Shown here: positions 1-8,026 of the stretch, piece by piece
Numbering within the stretch: the first letter of the stretch is position 1
Layout: each line of letters opens with the position of its first letter
Source of the DNA: Mycolicibacterium sp. BiH015
GTDB lineage: Bacteria > Actinomycetota > Actinomycetes > Mycobacteriales > Mycobacteriaceae
Length of the DNA stretch: 64,000 nucleotides
Assembly: GCF_027706845.1 (NCBI RefSeq)
Contig: NZ_JAQGCZ010000002.1
Location: forward strand, 62,001 to 126,000
Direction: 5' to 3'
Made by a program: the position numbers and the translations under genes
Notes under the pieces: generated by a model
The model's database searches: none
What the model saw: the letters and a program-made list of their open reading frames with translations, nothing else
What the model was told of the DNA's origin: nothing

Positions 1-1043
1 CGATGGACCGCAAGGTGTATCTGCCCTCGGGCGGCACGCTGGTGATCGACCGGACCGAGGCCATGACAGTTGTGGACGTGAACACCGGAAAGTTCACCGG
101 TTCCGGCGGAAACCTCGAACAGACCGTCACCCGCAACAACCTCGAGGCTGCCGAAGAGACGGTGCGGCAGCTGCGCCTGCGCGACATCGGCGGCATCGTC
201 GTCATCGACTTCATCGACATGGTGCTGGAGTCGAACCGGGATCTGGTCCTGCGGCGGCTTACCGAGGCGCTGGCCCGCGACCGCACCCGGCACCAGGTGT
301 CGGAAGTGACGTCGCTCGGACTGGTCCAGCTCACGAGGAAACGCCTGGGTACAGGCCTGATCGAGGCATTCTCGACGACCTGCACACATTGCGCGGGTCG
401 GGGGATCGTCCTGCACGGGGATCCGGTCGATTCGGCGGCGGCCACCAACACTCGCAAGGCCGACAACGGCAACGGTGGCGGCGGTGGCCGGCGCGGGAAG
501 CGTGGGAAGCGCGGCGGTCGCAGCGAGCAGGAAGTTCAGGTCGCCAAGGTGCCGGCGCACTCGCCCGGCGAACACCCGATGTTCAAGGCGATGGCCGCAG
601 CCAACGGCAAGCACGAGGACGACGAGCACGATGAGGATGCCGAGGACGGCGCCATCGCTGCCGAGGATGTCGCGGAGCTCGATACCGACGCTGCCGTCTC
701 CGGAGTGCAGGACGACGAGGATGACTTCGCCGACGAGGATGGCGACGAGGATTCCGATGACGACTCGGACGAGGATGAGATCGACCTCGACGATGACGAC
801 GACGAGGACGAGGACGACGACATCGAGGAGCTCGACGACGACTCCGACGATGAGGATGACGACTCCGACGATGACGCCGACGACTCCGATGACGACGACG
901 AGGACTCGTACGACGACGATGACGAGGACTCGGAGGAGGACGACCCGGAGGACGACGTCGAGGAGCGGCCCGTCGCCGCTCCGGTAGGTAGGCAGCGGAG
1001 GCGGGCTGCCGCCCGACCCGCTGGTCCGCCCAGCCGCGACTGA
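1..1043 (+). CDS. rne: Ribonuclease E/G, C-terminal part (5' end outside window)
   Basis: The last 346 residues of an RNase E/G family endoribonuclease, which processes rRNA and degrades mRNA; the gene begins upstream of the window. The first ~120 visible residues are the end of the catalytic region, with VVDVNTGKF and DIGGIVVIDFIDM of the DNase I-like subdomain, followed by CTHCAGRG, the CxxC zinc link that joins subunits in the RNase E tetramer. A short basic stretch (GRRGKRGKRGGR, around residue 162) looks RNA-binding. The final ~130 residues are almost only Asp, Glu and Ser, with no recognisable fold, in the position where RNase E carries its unstructured scaffold arm. It lies upstream of rplU-rpmA-obg, the usual mycobacterial order. 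Family assignment is secure. Confidence 0.93.
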   Translation, partial: MDRKVYLPSGGTLVIDRTEAMTVVDVNTGKFTGSGGNLEQTVTRNNLEAAEETVRQLRLRDIGGIVVIDFIDMVLESNRDLVLRRLTEALARDRTRHQVSEVTSLGLVQLTRKRLGTGLIEAFSTTCTHCAGRGIVLHGDPVDSAAATNTRKADNGNGGGGGRRGKRGKRGGRSEQEVQVAKVPAHSPGEHPMFKAMAAANGKHEDDEHDEDAEDGAIAAEDVAELDTDAAVSGVQDDEDDFADEDGDEDSDDDSDEDEIDLDDDDDEDEDDDIEELDDDSDDEDDDSDDDADDSDDDDEDSYDDDDEDSEEDDPEDDVEERPVAAPVGRQRRRAAARPAGPPSRD

Positions 1044-1048
1044 GCGGT

Positions 1049-1078
1049 TTGACCCTCCTCCCGCTGGTCACGTACCCT
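1049..1078 (+). promoter_or_regulatory. SigA-type promoter for rplU-rpmA
   Basis: TTGACC (1049-1054) and TACCCT (1073-1078) are separated by 18 bp, a good housekeeping promoter. Transcription would start near 1085 and leave a leader of about 115 nt before rplU. The promoter lies just after the rne stop codon, so the ribosomal protein genes need not depend on rne readthrough. The same -10 hexamer occurs before rpsT in this window. Confidence 0.6.
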
Positions 1079-1087
1079 TGACCAGTT

Positions 1088-1120
1088 GTCTCCAGGGCCT
1101 GCCCACAGCCGGCCGGAGAC
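1088..1120 (+). ncRNA. Hairpin in the rplU leader
   Basis: GTCTCC (1088-1093) pairs with GGAGAC (1115-1120), and an inner GGCC (1096-1099) pairs with GGCC (1111-1114), with a two-nucleotide bulge on the left and an 11-nt loop. This puts a stable GC stem near the start of the predicted L21 mRNA. Autoregulatory leaders are known for ribosomal protein operons in general, but I know of no established mycobacterial L21 leader; a regulatory role is inference. Confidence 0.35.
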
Positions 1121-1199
1121 GGGACGAGATCCCACCCAGACCCGCACGCACGCCGTCAGGTGTTGCGCGCCCGCACGCAGAGCAGAGGAAGACCAAGCG

Positions 1200-1523
1200 A
1201 TGGCAGCGAACACAGCCACGTACGCGATCGTCAAGACCGGCGGCAAGCAGTACAAGGTCGCCGCCGGCGACATCGTCAAGGTGGAGAAGCTCGACGCCGA
1301 GCCCGGCGCCTCGGTCTCGCTGCCCGTCGCCCTGGTCGTCGACGGCGCGAAGGTGACCACCGACGCCAAGGCGCTGGAGAAGGTCGCGGTCACCGGCGAG
1401 GTCCTCGAGCACACCAAGGGCCCGAAGATCCGTATCCACAAGTTCAAGAACAAGACCGGCTATCACAAGCGCCAGGGTCACCGTCAGCAGCTGACGGTGC
1501 TCAAGGTCACCGGCATCAAGTAA
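1200..1523 (+). CDS. rplU: 50S ribosomal protein L21
   Basis: A 107-residue L21, near the usual ~104 residues of mycobacterial L21, binding 23S rRNA in the large subunit. It begins with the typical [13 protein letters not shown] strand, and the C-terminal half carries the basic rRNA-binding segment [21 protein letters not shown]. The frame stays open upstream to 1086, but the ATG at 1200 is preferred: AGAGGAAG lies about 9 nt upstream and homology begins there. It is 17 bp from rpmA and cotranscribed with it. Confidence 0.97.
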   Translation: MAANTATYAIVKTGGKQYKVAAGDIVKVEKLDAEPGASVSLPVALVVDGAKVTTDAKALEKVAVTGEVLEHTKGPKIRIHKFKNKTGYHKRQGHRQQLTVLKVTGIK

Positions 1524-1540
1524 CGACGGGAGCGACAGAC

Positions 1541-1810
1541 ATGGCACACAAGAAGGGCGCTTCCAGCTCACGCAACGGTCGCGACTCAGCCGCCCAGCGG
1601 CTCGGCGTCAAGCGGTTCGGCGGGCAGGTCGTCAAGGCAGGCGAGATCCTGGTCCGCCAGCGCGGCACCCATTTCCACCCCGGCGTCAACGTCGGTCGTG
1701 GCGGTGACGACACGCTGTTCGCCACGGCACCCGGCGCCGTCGAGTTCGGCACGAAGCGCGGCCGCAAGACCGTCAACGTCGTCCGCGCCACCCCCGCCGG
1801 CGAGGCCTAG
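1541..1810 (+). CDS. rpmA: 50S ribosomal protein L27
   Basis: An 89-residue L27 located near the peptidyl transferase centre. The N-terminus is [24 protein letters not shown], i.e. it starts directly with the mature bacterial sequence; there is no cleavable N-terminal extension of the Firmicutes type. The conserved middle ([23 protein letters not shown]) is complete. A longer open frame reaches back to 1160 but overlaps rplU out of frame; the ATG at 1541 lies a few bases after a weak GGGAG. It follows rplU by 17 bp. Confidence 0.97.
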   Translation: MAHKKGASSSRNGRDSAAQRLGVKRFGGQVVKAGEILVRQRGTHFHPGVNVGRGGDDTLFATAPGAVEFGTKRGRKTVNVVRATPAGEA

Positions 1811-1816
1811 GTCCTT

Positions 1817-1885
1817 TACGTCGGAATCGACGTTTTGCGCCGACCGCCCTCGCGATCCGGCACGCAAAACGTAGATTTCGTCATG
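1817..1885. repeat. Imperfect inverted repeat between rpmA and obgE
   Basis: The left arm (1817-1839) and right arm (1863-1885) are imperfect reverse complements around a 23-bp loop. The innermost ten bases (ACGTTTTGCG-side, CGCAAAACGT on the right) pair perfectly, and outward pairing continues with scattered mismatches over about 19 bp. As RNA it would form a long stem just upstream of the obgE ribosome binding site (GGAAAGG at 1885-1891). It could attenuate or process the mRNA, or be a copy of a dispersed mycobacterial stem-loop repeat. Confidence 0.5.
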
Positions 1886-1898
1886 GAAAGGACGTCCG

Positions 1899-3353
1899 AT
1901 GCCTCGCTTCATCGACCGCGTCGTGATTCACGCGCGGGCGGGCAACGGCGGCAATGGCTGTGCCTCGGTCCACCGCGAAAAATTCAAGCCGCTCGGTGGT
2001 CCCGACGGCGGTAACGGCGGCCGCGGCGGCAGCATCGTCTTCGTGGTCGACCCGCAGGTTCACACGCTTCTCGATTTCCATTTCCATCCGCACGTGGTGG
2101 CGCCGTCCGGCAAGCAAGGGGCCGGCAGCAATCGTGACGGAGCGGCCGGGGCGGACCTGGAGGTGAAGGTTCCCGACGGCACCGTCGTACTCGATGAGCA
2201 CGGCCAGATCCTCGCCGACCTCGTCGGCCCGGGTACCCGCTTCGAAGCCGCTGCAGGCGGTCGGGGTGGTCTCGGTAATGCCGCTCTGGCATCGCGCGCA
2301 CGCAAGGCACCGGGCTTCGCGCTGCTGGGCGAGCAGGGCGAGACCCGTGATCTCACCCTTGAGCTCAAAACCGTTGCTGATGTCGGCCTGGTCGGCTTCC
2401 CATCGGCGGGAAAGTCGTCGCTGGTCTCCGCGATCTCGGCGGCCAAACCCAAGATCGCCGACTATCCGTTCACCACACTTGCCCCCAACCTCGGTGTCGT
2501 GTCGGCCGGTGAGCACACCTTCACCGTCGCCGACGTTCCCGGGTTGATCCCGGGTGCGTCGGAAGGCCGCGGCCTGGGGCTGGATTTCCTGCGACACATC
2601 GAGCGTTGCGCTGTGCTGGTGCACGTCGTCGACTGTGCGACGCTGGAGCCCGGTCGTGATCCGATCTCCGACATCGAGGCCCTGGAAGCCGAGATCGCGG
2701 CGTATCAGCCCACGCTGCAGGGTGATTCGACGCTTGGGGATCTTGCCGACCGTCCACGTGCCGTGGTGCTCAACAAGATCGACGTTCCCGATGCACGTGA
2801 GCTTGCCGACTTCGTGCGCGATGAGGTCGCCGGCCGTTTCGGCTGGCCGGTGTTCGAGATTTCAACGGTCGCCCGAGAAGGGCTCCGCCCGTTGACGTTC
2901 GCACTGTGGGACATGGTCGCGGCCTATCGCGCCGCTCAGCCCCCGGCTGTGCCTCGACGCCCGGTCATCCGGCCCATCGCTGTCGACGAGACGTCGTTCA
3001 CCGTGGAGCCCGACGGTCACGGCGGTTTCGTCGTCAAGGGCACCCGGCCGCAGCGATGGGTGGCGCAGACCAATTTCGACAACGACGAGGCGGTCGGCTA
3101 TCTGGGTGATCGGTTGGCTCGCCTCGGCGTCGAGGACGAACTGCTGAAGTTGGGAGCGCGGCCCGGCTGCGCGGTGACGATCGGCGACATGACGTTCGAC
3201 TGGGAGCCGCAAACCCCGGCCGGTGTCGATGTGCATCTGTCAGGCCGAGGCACCGACGTCAGACTTGAGCAGAGTGATCGGGTCTCCGCTGACGAGCGCA
3301 AGGCCGCGCGCAAGGCGCGAAGGCAGGGCGGCGAGGACGCGGACGACGAATGA
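1899..3353 (+). CDS. obgE: GTPase Obg (ribosome assembly)
   Basis: A 484-residue Obg/CgtA GTPase required for 50S assembly and stress control. Three domains are visible: the glycine-rich Obg fold (residues ~2-160, with runs such as GNGGNGCAS and GGNGGRGG), the GTPase domain with P-loop GFPSAGKSS at ~166-174, DVPGLIPGA (G3) and NKID (G4), and the C-terminal OCT domain (~350-430) ending in a charged tail. The ATG at 1899 has a GGAAAGG ribosome binding site. It overlaps proB by 4 bp, so the two are translationally coupled. rpmA-obg-proB is the standard actinobacterial order. Confidence 0.97.
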   Translation: MPRFIDRVVIHARAGNGGNGCASVHREKFKPLGGPDGGNGGRGGSIVFVVDPQVHTLLDFHFHPHVVAPSGKQGAGSNRDGAAGADLEVKVPDGTVVLDEHGQILADLVGPGTRFEAAAGGRGGLGNAALASRARKAPGFALLGEQGETRDLTLELKTVADVGLVGFPSAGKSSLVSAISAAKPKIADYPFTTLAPNLGVVSAGEHTFTVADVPGLIPGASEGRGLGLDFLRHIERCAVLVHVVDCATLEPGRDPISDIEALEAEIAAYQPTLQGDSTLGDLADRPRAVVLNKIDVPDARELADFVRDEVAGRFGWPVFEISTVAREGLRPLTFALWDMVAAYRAAQPPAVPRRPVIRPIAVDETSFTVEPDGHGGFVVKGTRPQRWVAQTNFDNDEAVGYLGDRLARLGVEDELLKLGARPGCAVTIGDMTFDWEPQTPAGVDVHLSGRGTDVRLEQSDRVSADERKAARKARRQGGEDADDE

Positions 3354-4450
3354 GCGCGCACCGCAACGCTATTCGCAAGGCGCGCTCGGTCGTCGTGAAG
3401 ATCGGCACGACAGCGTTGACCACGCCGTCGGGCATGTTCGACGCCAGCAGGCTGCAGTACCTCGCCGACGCGATCGAGGCGCGGATGAAGGCTGGGTCCG
3501 ACGTGGTGATCGTGTCCTCGGGCGCCATCGCGGCGGGCATCGAGCCGCTGCGACTCACCAAACGGCCCACCGATCTGGCCACCAAACAGGCCGCGGCCAG
3601 TGTCGGGCAGGTGGCCCTGATCAACTCGTGGAGCACGGCGTTCGGTCGCTACGACCGCACGGTGGGTCAGGTGCTGCTCACTGCCCACGACATCTCGATG
3701 AGGGTTCAGCACACCAACGCCCAGCGCACCCTCGATCGGCTTCGCGCGCTGCATGCGGTGGCCATCGTCAACGAGAACGACACGGTCGCGACCAACGAGA
3801 TCAGGTTCGGCGACAACGATCGGCTGTCCGCGCTGGTGGCCCACCTCGTCGGCGCCGATGCTCTCGTGCTGCTGTCCGACATCGACGGCCTGTACGACAG
3901 CGATCCGCGAAAAGGCAATGCGCGCTTCATCTCCGAGGTGTCCGGTCCGGCTGACCTCGAAGGGGTGACGGCCGGCCGGGGCAGCCATCTGGGCACCGGC
4001 GGCATGGTGTCGAAGCTGTCATCGGCGCTGCTGGCGGCCGACGCCGGCGTGCCGGTGTTGCTGGCGGCGGCAGCCGACGCCGCGGCCGCCCTCGACGATG
4101 CGTCGGTGGGCACGGTGTTCGCGCCTCGGCCCGAGCGGATGTCGGCACGGCGATTCTGGGTGCGGTACGCCGCAGAATCGGCCGGTGCGCTGTCCCTCGA
4201 CGATGGGGCTGTCAGAGCCGTTGTGCGTCAGCGCCGCTCGCTGCTGCCTGCCGGGATCACGGCGCTGTCCGGCAAGTTCTTCGGCGGCGACGTCGTCGAA
4301 CTGCGCGACCAGGGCGGCACGATGGTGGCCCGGGGGGTCGTCGCCTACGACGCGGCCGAACTGGCGACGATGCTCGGCCGCTCCACCTCGGATCTACCTG
4401 CCGAGATGCGCAGGCCCGCTGTGCACGCCGACGATCTCGTCGCGGTCTAG
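3350..4450 (+). CDS. proB: Glutamate 5-kinase
   Basis: A 366-residue glutamate 5-kinase, first step of proline synthesis (glutamate + ATP to glutamyl 5-phosphate). The amino acid kinase domain covers residues ~8-250, with VVKIGTTAL near the start, the NENDTVAT substrate loop, and [12 protein letters not shown] of the nucleotide site. A C-terminal PUA domain (~275-355) is present. The start ATG overlaps the obgE stop (ATGA). Its pathway partner proA is at 12014, separated by about 7.5 kb, as in other mycobacteria. The 3' end overlaps the convergent tetR gene by 4 bp. Confidence 0.97.
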   Translation: MSAHRNAIRKARSVVVKIGTTALTTPSGMFDASRLQYLADAIEARMKAGSDVVIVSSGAIAAGIEPLRLTKRPTDLATKQAAASVGQVALINSWSTAFGRYDRTVGQVLLTAHDISMRVQHTNAQRTLDRLRALHAVAIVNENDTVATNEIRFGDNDRLSALVAHLVGADALVLLSDIDGLYDSDPRKGNARFISEVSGPADLEGVTAGRGSHLGTGGMVSKLSSALLAADAGVPVLLAAAADAAAALDDASVGTVFAPRPERMSARRFWVRYAAESAGALSLDDGAVRAVVRQRRSLLPAGITALSGKFFGGDVVELRDQGGTMVARGVVAYDAAELATMLGRSTSDLPAEMRRPAVHADDLVAV

Positions 4451-5082
4451 TCCTTGAATGGCCTCAGATACAGTGCGCTCCAAGTGATCTCGGTAAGGAC
4501 GTCGGCCAGTTCGGCATCGAAGGACGCCGGCCTGGTTGGCAGGGTCTGCTGGCAGGTCCGCTCGACCATCCAGACCAAGGTGCTGGCGGTCGTCGCCGGG
4601 GGGAGATGTGGGCGGATGGCTCCGCTGGCCTGGCCCGCGGCGATCACCGCTTCGAACCCCGCCGTAACCTCCTCCAGTAGTTCGCGATAGGTGTCACCGA
4701 CCGCGCTGTCGTAGGCCGCCAGCTCGTTGAGTGCGATGAGCACCGGTTGATGTCGGCGGTATGCGGCGATGATCGCCACCATCGCCGCATGCACCGTGCC
4801 CGGATCCTGACGGGCCGACTCCGACCACCACAGTTGTGCCGCACCGGTGAGATCACCGAAGACCTGCGAGGCAAGGCGGCGCAGCAGGTGACCCTTGTCC
4901 TCGAAGTAGATGTAGAAGCTCGCCCGCGATATCCCGGCCTCGGTGGCAAGACGATCGACGCTGAGCTCGGTGAAGCTCGTCCCGTCGCCCATCAGGCGGT
5001 CGGTTGCTTCGAGCAGTCGACGTTCGATCTGCTCCCGGCGCTCCTGCCTGGTGGCTTGGGTCTTGCGGGTCAGCGACGGCAT
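4447..5082 (-). CDS. TetR family transcriptional regulator (divergent to a P450)
   Basis: A 211-residue TetR-type repressor. The N-terminal helix-turn-helix spans ~18-65 ([17 protein letters not shown], then [23 protein letters not shown]); the remaining helices form the ligand pocket and dimer interface. It is divergent from the cytochrome P450 at 5149. A perfect 17-bp palindrome sits in the 66-bp gap, so it very likely represses the P450 and perhaps itself, responding to the P450 substrate or a related lipophilic compound. The ligand cannot be read from the sequence. Confidence 0.88.
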   Translation of the reverse strand: MPSLTRKTQATRQERREQIERRLLEATDRLMGDGTSFTELSVDRLATEAGISRASFYIYFEDKGHLLRRLASQVFGDLTGAAQLWWSESARQDPGTVHAAMVAIIAAYRRHQPVLIALNELAAYDSAVGDTYRELLEEVTAGFEAVIAAGQASGAIRPHLPPATTASTLVWMVERTCQQTLPTRPASFDAELADVLTEITWSALYLRPFKD

Positions 5083-5111
5083 CGGCCCAGCTTAACGTGC
5101 CCTTCGGCAGC

Positions 5112-5141
5112 TTGACTAGACACGGTGTCTAGGCTTAATGT
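5112..5141 (+). promoter_or_regulatory. P450 promoter with embedded TetR operator palindrome
   Basis: CTAGACACGGTGTCTAG at 5116-5132 is a perfect palindrome with 8-bp arms around a central G. It lies between a -35 element TTGACT (5112-5117) and a -10 element TAATGT (5136-5141), 18 bp apart, so a bound repressor would cover the promoter. The P450 ATG is only 7 nt after the -10, which predicts a leaderless mRNA. The tetR start is 34 bp to the other side. Confidence 0.7.
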
Positions 5142-5148
5142 CCAAACC

Positions 5149-6414
5149 ATGACTGTGACCGACCACACATCGACCGCCCGGGCATTCGATCCGATTGATC
5201 TGTCGTCGCGAGCCTTCTGGTCGTCGAGCGCAGACACCCGCGAGGTGGCGTTCGCCGAACTCCGCCGCGAGCGCCCGGTGAGCTGGCATCGGCCCGTCGA
5301 CGATGCTCTGATGCCCGATCCGCTCGACCAAGGGTTCTGGGCGGTCACCAGGCACGCAGACATCGTCGAGGTCAGCCGTGACAGTGATGCGTTCTGCTCG
5401 GGCAAAGGCGTGTTGTTCGAGAACGTCCCCGAGGAACTGCTCGAGGCGTCGCAATCGTTCCTGGCGATGGACGCGCCGCGCCACACGCAGATCCGGAAGG
5501 TGGTGCACGCGGCCTTCACGCCTCGACAAGTCCGCCGGATCGAGGACTCGATCAAGGCGAACGCCGCCGCGATCGTTACCGAATTGCACGCTGCCGGGCC
5601 CGGTGCGGATTTCGTCGAGCACTGCGCCAAAGAGCTTCCGGTGCGCACTCTGTCGGACATGGTGGGCATACCCGCCTCGGAACGCGATCACGTCGCCGAG
5701 GCCGCCGACGCCATGGTCAGCTGGGCGGATCCGGTATATCTGGCCGGTCGCAATCCGCTCGAGGTGCTTGTCGAGGCGCAGATGTACATGCACCAGGTCG
5801 CGCTGAGTCTCGCCGCGCAGCGCCGCGAGACCCCCGGCGACGATCTTTTCAGCGCGCTCGTCCACGCCGAAGTCGACGGCGCACGACTCACCGACGCCGA
5901 AGTGGCCGCGTTCTTTGTCCTTCTCGCGGTGGCCGGCAATGACACGACGCGACAGACGGCGACCCACGCGGTCACGGCGCTCACTCGGCATCCTGATCAA
6001 CGGCACTGGTTGACTGTCGATTTCGACGGCCGTATCGACTGCGCGGTGGAGGAGTTCATTCGCTGGGCGACACCGGTGATGACGTTCCGCCGGACCGCGA
6101 CTCGCGACTACGTACTCGGAGCCCAGCAGATCAACGCCGGCGACAAGGTCGTCATGTTCTACTCATCGGGCAACCGGGACGCCGAGGTGTTCGAGGATCC
6201 TGCACGGTTCGACCTCAATCGAAAGCCGAACCCACACTTGGGCTTCGGCGGCGGCGGGCGCCACTTCTGCCTCGGTGCGCATGTGGCGCGCGCTCAGCTG
6301 CGGGCACTCTTCCGTGAGCTGCTCACCCAATTGCCGGACCTGGAGGCCGGGGAACCGTCACTGGTGCCGGGCAACTTCGTGCACGCGATCCGCAGCCTGT
6401 CGGTCAACTGGTGA
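5149..6414 (+). CDS. Cytochrome P450
   Basis: A 421-residue soluble bacterial P450 monooxygenase. The I-helix oxygen-activation motif AGNDTTRQ (~262), the K-helix ExxR (EEFIRW), the PERF-like segment DPARFDLNRKPNPH and the heme loop FGGGGRHFCLG with the thiolate ligand Cys374 are all intact. Upstream in-frame GTG 5125 lies inside the operator, so ATG 5149 is taken as the start. No ferredoxin gene is adjacent, so electrons must come from elsewhere. The subfamily and substrate are not assigned; the divergent TetR gene suggests an inducible substrate. The 3' end overlaps the convergent sirtuin by 11 bp. Confidence 0.93.
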   Translation: MTVTDHTSTARAFDPIDLSSRAFWSSSADTREVAFAELRRERPVSWHRPVDDALMPDPLDQGFWAVTRHADIVEVSRDSDAFCSGKGVLFENVPEELLEASQSFLAMDAPRHTQIRKVVHAAFTPRQVRRIEDSIKANAAAIVTELHAAGPGADFVEHCAKELPVRTLSDMVGIPASERDHVAEAADAMVSWADPVYLAGRNPLEVLVEAQMYMHQVALSLAAQRRETPGDDLFSALVHAEVDGARLTDAEVAAFFVLLAVAGNDTTRQTATHAVTALTRHPDQRHWLTVDFDGRIDCAVEEFIRWATPVMTFRRTATRDYVLGAQQINAGDKVVMFYSSGNRDAEVFEDPARFDLNRKPNPHLGFGGGGRHFCLGAHVARAQLRALFRELLTQLPDLEAGEPSLVPGNFVHAIRSLSVNW

Positions 6415-7243
6415 GATCGGCTGTCACAGGTAGTTCGTCGGCGAGCAGCGCAAGCATCGGTGAACAACCGTTGTCGATCTTCACGGTCGCCAGGTCATCG
6501 CCACGCGTGGGGCCGCGGTTGATGATCGCGACCGGCATGGCCGCCGCGGCGGCATGGCGCACGAAACGGTAGCCGGAGTACACCGTCAGCGAGGACCCCG
6601 CGACCAGCAGTGCGTCGGCCTCGTCGATGAGTGAATATGCTTGTTCGACACGGCCTTTCGGGACACTCTCGCCGAAATAGACGATGTCGGGCTTGAGCAT
6701 GCCGCCACAGCGGGGGCAGTCGACGACTCGGAAGGACGCGGTGTCGGCGACCACTGCGTCGGCGTCGGGAGCCACGGCGATGCCGCCGAGAGCCGCGGCC
6801 CGCTCCGCGAAACCCGGGTTCGCCTCGTCGAGCAGATCGGCCAGCGCGGCCCGTGTCATCGTGGAGCCGCAGTTCAGGCAGATCACCCGCGCATAGGTGC
6901 CGTGCAGGTCGATGACCTTCTGGCTACCCGCCTTCGAATGCAGCAGGTCGACATTCTGGGTGATCAGTCCACAGACGACATTGGCACGTTCCAGCGCCGC
7001 CAGAGCGCGGTGCCCGGCATTGGGCTGGGTGCGGTCCATATGCCGCCACCCGAGATGGTTGCGAGCCCAATAGCGCTGCCGGAACACCGCGTCGGAGGTG
7101 AACTGGCGGATCGTCATCGGATTGCTCGGCGGGGAATCCGGCCCCCGGTAGTCGGGGATCCCCGAATCGGTGGAGATTCCTGCGCCGGTCAGCACCGCAA
7201 CGCGTCTACCTCGCAGCAAGGCGACGAGTTCGGGTGCTTCCAC
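6404..7243 (-). CDS. SIR2-family NAD-dependent protein deacylase
   Basis: A 279-residue sirtuin that removes acyl groups from protein lysines, consuming NAD+. It shows GAGISTDSGIPDYRG (NAD pocket, ~21-35), TQNVDLLH, the catalytic His in IDLHGTY, and a Zn module with CLNC and CPRC. The SGIPDYR form of the motif and a long insert between the Cys pairs resemble class II (SIRT4-like) sirtuins, and the Ala-Tyr-x-x-Arg desuccinylase signature of class III is not apparent. It lies 18 bp after hsp20 on the same strand, so the two are probably cotranscribed. Confidence 0.92.
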   Translation of the reverse strand: MEAPELVALLRGRRVAVLTGAGISTDSGIPDYRGPDSPPSNPMTIRQFTSDAVFRQRYWARNHLGWRHMDRTQPNAGHRALAALERANVVCGLITQNVDLLHSKAGSQKVIDLHGTYARVICLNCGSTMTRAALADLLDEANPGFAERAAALGGIAVAPDADAVVADTASFRVVDCPRCGGMLKPDIVYFGESVPKGRVEQAYSLIDEADALLVAGSSLTVYSGYRFVRHAAAAAMPVAIINRGPTRGDDLATVKIDNGCSPMLALLADELPVTADLTS

Positions 7244-7261
7244 CCCCCCGAATGTAGGCGA

Positions 7262-7816
7262 TCAGCCCTGGTGGCTGTGTTCCTGCTGGTCGGAGGCCTC
7301 CGCGTTGCCATTGGTGCGTTGATGAGTGAAGTCATCGTCGATGTCGTCGTCACGGTCTTCGCCGTCATCGTCGTCGTGTTCGAAACCCACGATCTCGACA
7401 ACCTCGATGTGCTTCTCGGTGCGGTTCTCGTCGGACAACGGCACCGAGACGGTCAGGATGCCGCGGTCGTAGATGGCGTTGACGTCGTCCTCGTCGGCAC
7501 CGTCGGGCAGGGGGAGGCTGCGGCTGAACGAGCCGTAATTGAACTCCGAGCGACCGCAGTTGTCGCCGGGGCGCGATCGCTCGGCGGTGATCGTGACGTG
7601 GCCGTCGCGGACGGTCACCTCGATGTCCTCCTCGGGGTCGACACCGGGCAGCTCGGCGCGGATCTCGTACATGTCGTCGTGCAACTCGTCTTCGACGCGG
7701 ATCGCGCGGCCTTCGAAGAGCGGACGCAGCGCCGGGAAGGACGGCAAGTTGTCGAAAAGCTCCACGAGCTCGGACAGCAGGGGAATTGACTGGCGTTGGG
7801 TGGCAACCTTGTTCAT
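7262..7816 (-). CDS. Hsp20/alpha-crystallin small heat shock protein
   Basis: A 184-residue small heat shock chaperone that holds unfolding proteins. The alpha-crystallin domain covers ~43-135, with the typical AELPGVDPEEDIEVTVRDG and the GILTVSVPL strand near its end. An unusually acidic C-terminal tail follows (EHDDDDGEDRDDDIDDD, then a Gln/His-rich end), longer than the usual short IXI tail. The frame is open far upstream (to 8914), but that is antisense to nadE; the ATG at 7816 begins the homologous protein. CATCGT six bases upstream could be a weak -10 for a leaderless mRNA. It is divergent from nadE and leads a pair with the sirtuin. Confidence 0.9.
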   Translation of the reverse strand: MNKVATQRQSIPLLSELVELFDNLPSFPALRPLFEGRAIRVEDELHDDMYEIRAELPGVDPEEDIEVTVRDGHVTITAERSRPGDNCGRSEFNYGSFSRSLPLPDGADEDDVNAIYDRGILTVSVPLSDENRTEKHIEVVEIVGFEHDDDDGEDRDDDIDDDFTHQRTNGNAEASDQQEHSHQG

Positions 7817-8026
7817 GCGCCTACGATGCGCGCCGGAGGGAAAATCCGCGGATCGCGCGTGGTGCGGTCGGGGAAACGGCAGGCCAACACGGGGCCCGGC
7901 GGCGCGGTCCGGCACTAGCAGACGATGTTTCTCGCGCAGCGCGCTGAAGCGGCCTGTATCGGGCGCCGAACCGCCGAGTTGTCCGGGCTGACGAATAAGC
8001 GTGGCGATCGCGGGCAACAATGAGGC

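Noticed and set aside
536..1453. Long Ser-rich open frame on the minus strand
   Set aside because: It is the antisense of the RNase E Asp/Glu tail and rplU; repetitive GAC/GAT codons read as Ser in reverse. No homology or ribosome binding site.
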